From: Deltaproteobacteria bacterium
GTDB lineage: Bacteria; Desulfobacterota; Dissulfuribacteria; Dissulfuribacterales; QOAL01
Assembly: GCA_027003115.1 (NCBI GenBank)
Contig: JALWYS010000148.1
Span: 1 to 44,720 of the forward strand
DNA: 44,720 nucleotides
Reading direction: 5' to 3'
The position numbers were made by a program, and so were the translations under genes. A model generated the notes under the pieces. The model had not been told where the DNA came from and did no database searches. It saw only the letters and a list, made by a program, of their open reading frames with translations. How positions within the stretch are numbered: the first letter of the stretch is position 1; every line of letters begins with the position of its first letter. Positions 16,155 through 24,124 of the stretch are shown here, in pieces.

Positions 16155-17804
16155 TCATTGGAAGATGAAAATAGAAAGGACCTTTTTTGCGTGGATGTAA
16201 CCCTTTGAAATAATTTTATATTTCCGACTTTCTAAAACTTTTAACACCTTCCTTTTGTCCTTTTCATACACAACCAGCATGGCCCCTTTGGGTAAGGACT
16301 TGAGCATGTCTTCATTCTTGAAAAAAGTTATTTCCCCAGAAGAAAACCTGCTATAGAGGGCATACTTTAGGCCTTCCCCATCTGGTTTGAATCTGAAAAG
16401 AAATACCCCTGCCGCAGCATTTACAGATCCTTCAGATTCCATAACGAACTGCCTTCCAGACTCTTTCTTGGAAATTCCTGGTTCCAGGGTACAGGTAAGG
16501 CCTGCTGCAAAAACAAAAATCAAAATGCCATATAAAAAAATTGGCCTCCAAGTACCCGGAGCCCTGGCGAAAAAGTACATCAAGGCTAAAAAGACACCAG
16601 TAAAAAGAAGAACCAAGGCCAAAAATGAAAACGGCTCTTTTCCATGATTAATAAAGAAAATGGCAACAAGCAGAAAAGATATAAAAACGAACACCCTCTT
16701 CCAGTGACGTGTGATGATATTCAAGCGTCCCATGGTTTCACTGGCATCTACTTCTTGGCACAAGAGACATGTAAAAAGAATGGATATGGCAGGGAATACA
16801 GGTAATAGGTAGCGGCCATGCCTTGATGTGGCAAAAAGAAAAGGCAGAATAGTTCCTACCGCCATGAGGACAACAAAGACATTAAAATCATTTCCTGAAA
16901 AACAGATAGACCTTTGCTTTATACAGCTTCTGGCTTTTTTGACGCAAAGACCACCAAGAAGCAGCCACCAGGGGGAAAATACCACTAAAAGGTAAAAAAA
17001 GTAGAAGTAAAAGGGCTTGTTTGCACTGCCTGATATCCTTGAAAGGATTTGGGCGTTAAGCACCCTAAAAACAAGTTCCTCTCCTCCCTGGAAAAAAAGG
17101 GCCAGTAGATGGAGACCTGCTACAAGCCCACAAGTGACAGCAGCATAAACAAAAAAGATGACAAGTTTCCTGACATCCCTTTTTAAAGCGAGAAAAGAGG
17201 CAATGGGAATAATACAAAGGACAAGGCCCACGGGCCCCTTCACAAGGTAGGAAAAGGCCATGAACAAATATCCCAGGCCCTTTTTTATGCGGTTTTTACC
17301 CTCTTGTTCCCAAAAGCCTTGGAACAAAAGCATGTTTGAAGAAAAGACCGAAAGCGCAAGCAGCATATCAAGCGTTGCCCTTTCTGCCTTTAGAAAGAAC
17401 TCAGGGGTTGCAAAAAGAATCAGGGAAGAAATGGCGGCCTGGATGCCGCCTGCGTATTTCCTTGTAAAAGAAAAAACAAGTACGAGCAACGCCGTTGCCC
17501 CAAGGAGACTGGGAATGGAAATGCAAAGGGCACAAACCCTTCCCATTAACAGGCAAAAAGGGGCTGAAAGCAGGAAATATAAGGGTGGATAATCGGGATA
17601 GGGCCGACCAAAAAGGATCGGGCAAAATAGGCCCTCACCTTTTAGAACCCCCTTTACGAAAAGGGCCACCCTTGTCTCAAGGCCGTAGATATCCCTTTGG
17701 ACAAGCACAAGCAGGGACGTAAAAAGAAAGAGAAGGGATAGAACCAACACGAAAAAGAAGGGCGATGCTTCAAATGAATCGCCCTCTGCATTCTGTTGTT
17801 TCAT
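16155..17804 (-). CDS. ArnT-like lipid A glycosyltransferase (PMT/GT39-GT83 type membrane protein)
   Basis: A 549-residue polytopic membrane protein with about 11-12 hydrophobic helices. It has an N-terminal periplasmic loop motif RDIYGLETRVALFVKGVLKG, where the acidic residue of the family DE motif lies, and then PDYPPLYFLLSAP, matching the KPPLYYW-like motif of PMT family glycosyltransferases. ArnT moves 4-amino-arabinose from undecaprenyl phosphate to lipid A, and its usual length is about 550. The assignment to ArnT rests on length, topology and the two ArnA halves directly upstream in the operon. Another undecaprenyl-phosphate sugar as donor is possible. Confidence 0.72.
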   Translation of the reverse strand: MKQQNAEGDSFEASPFFFVLVLSLLFLFTSLLVLVQRDIYGLETRVALFVKGVLKGEGLFCPILFGRPYPDYPPLYFLLSAPFCLLMGRVCALCISIPSLLGATALLVLVFSFTRKYAGGIQAAISSLILFATPEFFLKAERATLDMLLALSVFSSNMLLFQGFWEQEGKNRIKKGLGYLFMAFSYLVKGPVGLVLCIIPIASFLALKRDVRKLVIFFVYAAVTCGLVAGLHLLALFFQGGEELVFRVLNAQILSRISGSANKPFYFYFFYLLVVFSPWWLLLGGLCVKKARSCIKQRSICFSGNDFNVFVVLMAVGTILPFLFATSRHGRYLLPVFPAISILFTCLLCQEVDASETMGRLNIITRHWKRVFVFISFLLVAIFFINHGKEPFSFLALVLLFTGVFLALMYFFARAPGTWRPIFLYGILIFVFAAGLTCTLEPGISKKESGRQFVMESEGSVNAAAGVFLFRFKPDGEGLKYALYSRFSSGEITFFKNEDMLKSLPKGAMLVVYEKDKRKVLKVLESRKYKIISKGYIHAKKVLSIFIFQ

Positions 17805-17822
17805 ATTGCAGATTTCAGTCTC

Positions 17823-18878
17823 TTAGAGGTCCCCTGGCCTTCCAAGGTCCTCTAGGCCAATCTGGCCGGAGTCAACATAGAAGGAGATGGTCTTTCTTAG
17901 TGCCTCCTTGAGCCCAACCCTTGGCTCCCAGCCCAGAATCTTCTTTGCGTTTGATATGTCAGGGACCCTGTAGCCTACGTCCTGGTAGTCAGGGCCGTAG
18001 TAATCCTCCGAGGAGACTTCCCGGAATTCCACCCTTTCTGCAAGGTGGGAGAGGTGTGGAAACTCCTTGACCACCTCTATCATCATCTGGGCAAGATCGC
18101 GTATGGAATAGTCGTTGTGGGGATTCCCAATGTTGAAGATCTGTGAATCGCAACAGCCATCCCTGTTGTGTATAATCCTGAAAAGACAGTCAAGGCCATC
18201 ATCCACATAGGTGAAACAGCGCCTCTGGCTTCCGCCATCAACGAGGGTAATGGGCTCACCCCTTAGTATGTGGCCAAGGAACTGGGTGACCACCCTTGAG
18301 CTGCCCTCCTTTGGTGTGGCAAGGCTGTCAAGCCCGGAACCAATCCAGTTGAAGGGGCGTATGAGTGTAAAACGAAGGCCCTTGTGCTTTCCCATGGCCC
18401 AGATCACCCTATCCATCATTTGCTTGGCACAGGCGTATATCCAGCGCTGTTTGTGGATGGGCCCATAGACCAGGTTGCTTGTCTCTTCGTTGAACTTCTC
18501 ATCCTCGCACATGCCGTAAACCTCGCTGGTGGATGGGAATATCACCCTTGTTCCGTATCTTGCGCACTGCCTTACGATCCTAAGGTTCTGCTCAAAGTCC
18601 AGCTCAAAAACCGCAAGGGGATCCTTTACATAGCTGGCAGGGGTTGCGATTGCTACCAGGGGAAGACAGACATCACACTTTTTTACATGGTACTCGATCC
18701 ACTCCTTGTTTATGGATATGTCACCTTCTATGAAGTGTACCCGGGGATGATTCACCCTGTCCCCAAGCCTGTCACAGGCGAGATCCATGCCGTATATCTC
18801 CCAGTCTGTCTCATCTACTGCCCTTCTGACAAAGTGGCTTCCAATGAATCCGTTGACCCCAAGTATAAGTATCTTCAT
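17823..18878 (-). CDS. UDP-glucuronate decarboxylase (ArnA C-terminal domain homologue)
   Basis: A 351-residue extended short-chain dehydrogenase with a Rossmann NAD motif ILGVNGFIGSH (residues 5-14 region), the catalytic T117-S118-E119 in FPSTSEVYGM, Y148-x3-K152, and the segment GYQDVGYRVPDISNAKKILG. It closely follows the dehydrogenase half of E. coli ArnA, which oxidatively decarboxylates UDP-glucuronate to UDP-4-keto-arabinose. Here it is a separate gene rather than fused to the formyltransferase. The ATG at 18878 has AGGAG upstream. It lies 29 nt after the formyltransferase gene. Confidence 0.88.
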   Translation of the reverse strand: MKILILGVNGFIGSHFVRRAVDETDWEIYGMDLACDRLGDRVNHPRVHFIEGDISINKEWIEYHVKKCDVCLPLVAIATPASYVKDPLAVFELDFEQNLRIVRQCARYGTRVIFPSTSEVYGMCEDEKFNEETSNLVYGPIHKQRWIYACAKQMMDRVIWAMGKHKGLRFTLIRPFNWIGSGLDSLATPKEGSSRVVTQFLGHILRGEPITLVDGGSQRRCFTYVDDGLDCLFRIIHNRDGCCDSQIFNIGNPHNDYSIRDLAQMMIEVVKEFPHLSHLAERVEFREVSSEDYYGPDYQDVGYRVPDISNAKKILGWEPRVGLKEALRKTISFYVDSGQIGLEDLGRPGDL

Positions 18879-18907
18879 GAAAGGCTCCTAAATAGCTTCT
18901 GTATTTC

Positions 18908-19828
18908 TTATCTCAAAATGACTTGCCTTTTAAAAAGCTCTTCTGGGATTTTGCCCGCATCAGGCGCAATTTTATTTGTAAAAGAGGCGCTAATCACCCT
19001 TAGCATCCCCTTTCCTGTCTGTACAAGCACCCTTTCATCCTGAACATGCACCGTACCCTCCTTGAAGCCAAGGTGGGTGTCCTCGAGGGGCTCCGCGTCC
19101 CAGATAAAAAGACTCCTATCTTCCAATTGGCAAAATGCCCCAGGATAGGGCCAGGTAACGGCCCTTATTAGGTTGTAAATGTTTACGCAGGAATCCTTCC
19201 AGTTGATCCTTCCATCCTCAGGACGCCTTCCTCCAAAGTATGTGGCCTTGGAATGGTCCTGGGGGATACGGGGTGCCGTACCGTCAAGGAGCATTGGAAT
19301 GAACCTTCGCAGGACCTGTTCCGCAGCATCCTCGAGCTTTTTGAAAAGGGTAAGGGCCGTATCCCTAGGCGAGACCTCAACCGCCTCCTGGCCAACTATG
19401 TCCCCTGCATCAGGCCTTACAACCATGTGGTGCAAGGTTACTCCGCTTACCCGCTCTCCATGGACGAGCTGCCAATTCACTGGGCAGCGACCCCTGTACT
19501 TTGGAAGAAGGGATCCGTGCAAATTCACGGCTGCAATGCGGGGGATGGAAAGTATCTCCTCCTTGATCATCTGCCTGAAATAACAAGATAGAATCACCTC
19601 TGGAGAAAGGTCCCTCAGAAGATCCACCCACTCTTTTTCATTTACATTTTCAGGAAAGTAAACTGGGATATTGTAACTCCTTGCAAGGGCTGCAAGGGAG
19701 TCAAACCATATGTTTTCAGACTCACTATCTTTGTGGGTAAAGACTGCTGGCACATCCAAGCCAAGATCCATGAGGACCTTCAGCGCCCTGCACCCCATAT
19801 TGTGATATCCGAGAAGGACAACGGACAT
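18908..19828 (-). CDS. UDP-4-amino-arabinose formyltransferase (ArnA N-terminal domain homologue)
   Basis: A 306-residue protein matching the N-terminal half of ArnA. It has the formyltransferase signature NLHGSLLPKYRG with N102 and H104, and D140 in RPDAGDIVG. These catalytic positions have the same numbers as in E. coli ArnA. The C-terminal part (ATYFGGRRPEDGRINW) also follows the family. It uses N10-formyl-THF to formylate UDP-L-Ara4N. The ATG at 19828 has AGGAGG 5-6 nt upstream. It is immediately downstream of the broken PAP2 gene. Confidence 0.88.
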   Translation of the reverse strand: MSVVLLGYHNMGCRALKVLMDLGLDVPAVFTHKDSESENIWFDSLAALARSYNIPVYFPENVNEKEWVDLLRDLSPEVILSCYFRQMIKEEILSIPRIAAVNLHGSLLPKYRGRCPVNWQLVHGERVSGVTLHHMVVRPDAGDIVGQEAVEVSPRDTALTLFKKLEDAAEQVLRRFIPMLLDGTAPRIPQDHSKATYFGGRRPEDGRINWKDSCVNIYNLIRAVTWPYPGAFCQLEDRSLFIWDAEPLEDTHLGFKEGTVHVQDERVLVQTGKGMLRVISASFTNKIAPDAGKIPEELFKRQVILR

Positions 19829-20033
19829 GGCCCCTCCTAATTCCTTGTTATTGGCATCATTGATTGGTCTTGATGGTCAAAAGGCGGGGCCCCACCCGGA
19901 ATTGTAAAGGGAGTGCCCCCTTGACAACTACCTCTGCAGAGATAATCGCCAAAAGGAATCCTGCTGCAATGTCGGTCAGAAAGTTGGACTGACCCACAAA
20001 TCTTCCCAGAGAAACAAACATTGCAAAAGACAT

Positions 20034-20047
20034 AAACAGAGACCTCT
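20034..20047. repeat. Target duplication AAACA plus left terminal inverted repeat of the IS
   Basis: AAACA at 20034-20038 is repeated at 21300-21304. GAGACCTCT at 20039-20047 is the perfect 9-bp inverse of 21291-21299, and partial matching (AAA, TTT) continues inward. The next base is G on both sides, so the duplication could be counted as 6 bp. Confidence 0.85.
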
Positions 20048-21299
20048 TAAAAAGAGCTTTCAATTCGGCGTTTTTGAGCTTAAGCTCATAAAAAATGGCA
20101 TGAATCAAACACAACGAGATTTTATCACAAATTAGGGCATTGTATGCATGATTTTCATGTCATATCTAAGCTTATTTCCGTCTATTTCTGCCAGAAGGCG
20201 CACTACTCCTATGAAATCCTTTATCCGGTGGCCAGTGAACAGGCTCGTCGCAGGTTGTAAGCCATGGAAATAAGGAGAAGATGAACCTCGTTTCTAAAAA
20301 GCCCTATATATCTAGCCCGGGCATGGCCCCATTTGCTCTTTATTATGGCAAAGGGCCTTTCTACCTGGGCCCGTATCTTGGAAATCTCCTTGTTCCTTTT
20401 CTTGTCTTTCTCAGAAAGAGGTGCCCCTCTATAAGCCTTCTTCATAAGACCGTTCTTGATGCCCTTTGCTTCAAGCTCCTTGGCCCTATGTTTGTCATAA
20501 TATGCCTTGTCTGCATATACGGCCTTTTCATCCCCGCTAAGAAGCTCATTGAATATCTCATGGTCATTTACTCTTGCCTGGGTCATCTCAGCTTTTCTGA
20601 TTATGCCAGAGCCCTGGTCCACTCCAATATGGGCCTTGTAGCCATAGCAGTGCTTCTTATTCTTGCCTTTTCCCTTTGCTCCCCAGGAGGCCTCTGGGTC
20701 CCTGGGCTTCTTGTCTTTTCCAGGGGGTCTTGTGGCAGCAGGATAAAAGGTGGCATCAATCAGAGTGCCAGCCTTTACCACAAAACCCTTGTTCTCTATC
20801 TGTCTGTTGATTTCCTCAAAAAGCTCTTTTGCAAGATCACCAAGCTGTTTTCTGAAAAGGCAAATTGTGGTTTCATCAGGACCTGTTTGGGTAATCTCCA
20901 TATCTAGGAAGACCTTGAAAGAGATCCTGTCATTGACCTGGGCTTCTGCCTGGGGATCAGAGAGCCCGAACCACTGCTGGAGCAAGAGAATCTTGAACAT
21001 GAGGACCGGGTCATATGCAGGTCTTCCTGTATTGGAGGGATGGAGTCCTGCGAGCTTTTTACGAATTGGAGCCCAGTCGATGATGTCGTTGACCTTGTGG
21101 AGCCAATGGGCGGTGTTGATACAGTTCTTGACCTGGAATTGTGCAAATGATAACTGTTGGGTTTTCTTTCGTATCATTGCGATATCTCCTTGATTATGAA
21201 CTGTAGCTATTATAAAATATTTAGTAAAATTTGGCAATAGCTAGTAAATACTATACTGATTTAGTTTTTAAATGAGACAAAAAGTTTCTCAGAGGTCTC
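20039..21299 (-). mobile_element. IS5-family insertion sequence (1261 bp)
   Basis: Bounded by 9-bp perfect terminal inverted repeats (GAGACCTCT) and flanked by AAACA direct repeats. It carries one transposase gene on the minus strand and about 170 bp of apparently non-coding DNA at its left end. Total length fits the IS5 family. The boundary call is supported independently because excision repairs the PAP2 frame. A 5-bp target duplication is not the 4-bp YTAR type usual for the IS5 group, so subgroup assignment is open. Confidence 0.88.
20221..21177 (-). CDS. IS5-family DDE transposase
   Basis: A 318-residue transposase with the IS5 layout. It has the N-terminal GRPAYDPVLMFKILLLQQWF domain, first catalytic Asp in TLIDATFYPAA, second in AVYADKAYYDK, and the Glu in the RAQVERPFAIIKSKWG motif (Y/R-x3-E-x6-K region). 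The start is set at MIRKKTQQLSF because GGAG lies 8 nt upstream of that ATG; the longer frame from 21237 has no such site. The frame is intact, so the element may still be mobile. Confidence 0.93.
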   Translation of the reverse strand: MIRKKTQQLSFAQFQVKNCINTAHWLHKVNDIIDWAPIRKKLAGLHPSNTGRPAYDPVLMFKILLLQQWFGLSDPQAEAQVNDRISFKVFLDMEITQTGPDETTICLFRKQLGDLAKELFEEINRQIENKGFVVKAGTLIDATFYPAATRPPGKDKKPRDPEASWGAKGKGKNKKHCYGYKAHIGVDQGSGIIRKAEMTQARVNDHEIFNELLSGDEKAVYADKAYYDKHRAKELEAKGIKNGLMKKAYRGAPLSEKDKKRNKEISKIRAQVERPFAIIKSKWGHARARYIGLFRNEVHLLLISMAYNLRRACSLATG

Positions 21300-21304
21300 A
21301 AACA
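21291..21304. repeat. Right terminal inverted repeat of the IS plus target duplication AAACA
   Basis: AGAGGTCTC at 21291-21299 is the inverse of the left end, and AAACA at 21300-21304 repeats 20034-20038. Together they define the right boundary of the insertion inside the PAP2 gene. Confidence 0.85.
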
Positions 21305-21787
21305 GATACTTATACCTTGGAAAATAATGGGAAAGAACAAGGGCAACAACAAGTGCCCCCGCTGCATGCCCTGACGGGAAGGAGTGAAAGTCGTTCCTTG
21401 TCGAAAACATGCTAAGGGCCCAGCTCTCTAGACCTGTGCCAGGCCTTGGACGGCCAATTACGAATTTCAAAAGCTGCCCTGCAAGCCCTGCCACCACAAA
21501 GGCCAAAACTGTTTGAATCATACACTTTCGCCGGTAAGACCGCGTACCCTTGGGAACGAAAAAACAGAACAACAAAGTGAGGCCCAGCAGGACTATGCCG
21601 TTTCCCAGGAGATCGGCACTGTGGGCCCAAAGGGTTCCAAGATCGCTGTTTGAAAGTGGCAGGACCAAATTGAAAAAAAACCTGTCAAGGGGTATGACCA
21701 AAGAGCAAAGTATGAGCCCAATAATCAGAAAGTAGAAATACCAACGCCCAAACAGAAAATGTGCAGAGCGGAACGAAGGAAGCACCT

Positions 21788-24043
21788 TTACCAGATACCC
21801 CTCATTCCGAACTCTTTCCTGACCCTGTCTATTCGTCTTTCAAGGTCAACACGCCACTCAGCATGTATCCTGGCACTAGGTGGTGCAATGAGTTCCGGAA
21901 GCCCGTAAACCAGCCTGTCTGCCGCCTGGCTCGCCTCAATGACTGCCTCTATACTCCTTGCGCCAAACTTGTACTTTGCCACAAGAAGCCTCAGGAGGAG
22001 CCCAGATGTCTTTCTCGCAGCCTTTTTCCAGTGGGTCTCCATCTGGTGGGCAATTATGAAGGCCCTTTTAAGAAGTATTCGCTTTAGTCTTTCAAGTTCG
22101 GCGCCAGAGGCGGAATCCCTTAGTAGCTCTTCTGGAATGTCTATGCCATCGATATCGATTACAACCCTCAACCTGCTCATAAAATCGGGTATCTTAAGTG
22201 CCTTTATTTTCCTGAGTTCCTCATGGTCATCCGTATGAAGCAGGGCCTCCATGGCGCTATAGGAATCCTTCACCCCTCCTGCAAACACAAAGACACTTCG
22301 CCCAATGTAACGTGGTATGCCATCAACATAGGTAACACCGTCCTGCATGGATGGAAGAAAGTAGCGCAAGTAACCAAACTCGTTGTCATCGTAGCGACAG
22401 TCAAACTCATCCCAGAAGGCCACAGGCACCCTTCCCTTGGCAACACTTGCCCTCACAAGATCAATGGCAGAGTTAATCTCCTCAGGACCGGAAAATTGGG
22501 TGAGATTGAACTCGAAAAACTCAAAGGGATTGGTATCGAAATTTTCCGCAATGACCTTTGCCACCTGTTCCACTGCAAAGGATTTGCCAGAACCAGGAGG
22601 GCCAAAAACACCTATGCACAAAGGACGCTTGCAGACCTCACGCATGACATAACTGTTCATTACACCCCTTAGGGTAACAACCGGTGCCATCTCAGCCGGG
22701 TCGGTGGTGCGAAGATGTCCAACATTGAACATCCTCAAATCCTTGAAGCCCTGTTTGCGGTTGACCTCCTCCTTTAGATTCTTGAGAACCTGTAGGATCA
22801 CAGAGATGTAGCCGAGATTGTCCACCTTGTCATCGATGTGGCAAGAACTCCGCTTCTCCACATTGGTAAAGAACTGGCGAAATGCCTCCTTTCTTTCTTC
22901 ATCCCAAGACTGGCAGGAAACCTTTTCCAGGATACGCTCCATCTCAAGGCTGTAGGGCGGAAGTTCAAAGAAGCACGGATCTGATTCCGTCTCCAGGAAG
23001 GAACACGGAACCCCTTTGGGATAGTTGGAAGAAAAGTCAAGGTCCGGAAACTCGAGGGCCCCTGAAAAGGCGTAGCCCTTTTGACGAAGGAGCTCCCAAT
23101 TCATCAGGACCCTCTTTGAAAAGTCAAAGAAGAAACTCCTTTCACTGGGAATCCTTGAAAGTCTCAAGGCATCTAAGGTAAGCATTGCCGTAACCAGTGT
23201 ATCGTAACATGGCACAGAGCCCCGCTGTCTGTTGGACCCCCTTTCAGGAAGGCTCGCCTCCTTGTGCCTGAACATCATGTGGCGTGGCCCCACGTATAAC
23301 AGGGCATTGGGAAATATCTCCACAAGGATGTGGCATTTGAACCTCATGGATGAAGGACGCCACAGCCCAACCTCGTCGGATTTGAGGGCCCTGATGCACA
23401 TTGCAACCAGGGACTCCCAGACCACCGCACTGTCCATCTCCATGCGCGTAGTCTCAAGGTCTGACAGGCGGCAAAAGAGCATGAACTTGTTTCCAAAGGC
23501 ATCTGCCCAGTCCTGCCAGTTGGCAGGCGTTATTCCAAGGGCCATGACCCAGGCATTTGGGTTCCTTTTCTTAAGCTCCTGGGCAATGCGCGGAGGATTG
23601 CCACCGTCATCCACTATGATGATCCCCGAATTGTCGCTCACCTTTTTCTGGTTTTCTCCATCCAGATCGACATGATCCGGTTGGCCAGGACGGCCGCCTG
23701 GAGGCAAAATCTGGCGCATCATGAACCAGCCGTGGCCAGGATCCTCAGTGGGCTCTCCCTTCTTGTAAAATATCTGGAATACGTCCCTGGGCTCCCCGTA
23801 GGATATCGTGCTTATCTTCGGGGCAAGTTCCGAGGGGGTGAGAAAGGAAGAAAGCCAAGTCAGGCACTCTTCCAGCCTGCCTTCCTCGGTTGTTATCTCT
23901 CCTGCCAGAAGCTCGATAAAATCCCCGGGATTGTAACCGTAGGCTGGAAGGCTGCCTTCGGCTATCATGCTTACTTCCTTTATGGGAAGATTGGTTATCT
24001 TTACATGGGAACCAAGCAAGAGAAGTCTGTGATCTGTCTTCAC
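21788..24043 (-). CDS. Large AAA+ ATPase with N-terminal PfkB-kinase-like region, function unknown
   Basis: The frame reaches back to a TTG at 24073, but GGGGGTGA lies 4-7 nt before a GTG at 24043, so that start is preferred (751 residues). Numbering from 24073: residues about 150-300 resemble a degenerate PfkB/ribokinase-like domain (GIIIVDDGGNPPR, a DLET...VVWESLV segment, and RGSVPCYDTLVTAML where kinases have their GxGD region, here without the catalytic Gly-Asp pair). Residues about 480-640 form a AAA+ ATPase with Walker A GPPGSGKS (491-498) and Walker B VAFWDEFD (551-558), then a sensor-like strand FVFAGG. Similar kinase-AAA proteins, some with RyR domains, exist but have no settled role. 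It is 51 nt downstream of the secreted repeat protein gene. Confidence 0.6.
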   Translation of the reverse strand: MKTDHRLLLLGSHVKITNLPIKEVSMIAEGSLPAYGYNPGDFIELLAGEITTEEGRLEECLTWLSSFLTPSELAPKISTISYGEPRDVFQIFYKKGEPTEDPGHGWFMMRQILPPGGRPGQPDHVDLDGENQKKVSDNSGIIIVDDGGNPPRIAQELKKRNPNAWVMALGITPANWQDWADAFGNKFMLFCRLSDLETTRMEMDSAVVWESLVAMCIRALKSDEVGLWRPSSMRFKCHILVEIFPNALLYVGPRHMMFRHKEASLPERGSNRQRGSVPCYDTLVTAMLTLDALRLSRIPSERSFFFDFSKRVLMNWELLRQKGYAFSGALEFPDLDFSSNYPKGVPCSFLETESDPCFFELPPYSLEMERILEKVSCQSWDEERKEAFRQFFTNVEKRSSCHIDDKVDNLGYISVILQVLKNLKEEVNRKQGFKDLRMFNVGHLRTTDPAEMAPVVTLRGVMNSYVMREVCKRPLCIGVFGPPGSGKSFAVEQVAKVIAENFDTNPFEFFEFNLTQFSGPEEINSAIDLVRASVAKGRVPVAFWDEFDCRYDDNEFGYLRYFLPSMQDGVTYVDGIPRYIGRSVFVFAGGVKDSYSAMEALLHTDDHEELRKIKALKIPDFMSRLRVVIDIDGIDIPEELLRDSASGAELERLKRILLKRAFIIAHQMETHWKKAARKTSGLLLRLLVAKYKFGARSIEAVIEASQAADRLVYGLPELIAPPSARIHAEWRVDLERRIDRVRKEFGMRGIW

Positions 24044-24124
24044 CTTGTCACCCCCGTTAAAGCCACTTACCAAATACGAAACAAGACTTTAAAGACTCCC
24101 TGAATGAAGCTGTCTTATTCGTCA

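Larger units (their letters stand above)
19857..21785 (-). pseudogene. PAP2-family phosphatase gene disrupted by an IS5-family insertion
   Basis: The 5' part (21300-21785) encodes 162 PAP2 residues including KFVIGRPRPG (motif 1) and FPSGHA (motif 2). The 3' part (19857-20038) encodes GRFVGQSNFLTD (motif 3) and the last helix. Removing the IS and one copy of AAACA joins the parts in frame as KYLF|MSFAMFVSLGRF and gives a protein of about 220 residues, the usual PAP2 size. Motif 3 normally reads SRx5Hx3D; here the nucleophilic His is Asn, so activity may have been lost independently. With the IS in place the 5' fragment reads 12 foreign residues and stops at 21261. The start is GTG at 21785, 2 nt after the AAA gene. 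A lipid A or undecaprenyl-pyrophosphate phosphatase role is inferred from the arn neighbours. Confidence 0.88.

Noticed and set aside
21204-21242. TAGCTATT/AATAGCTA inverted repeat upstream of the transposase
   Set aside because: Considered as an IS end, but it lies inside the boundaries set by the terminal repeats; at most it is part of the transposase promoter.
20132-21264. TTAG copies at 20132-20135 and 21261-21264 as the IS target duplication
   Set aside because: The adjoining ends are not good inverted repeats and excision leaves a stop and a frameshift in the PAP2 gene, unlike the AAACA/GAGACCTCT solution.
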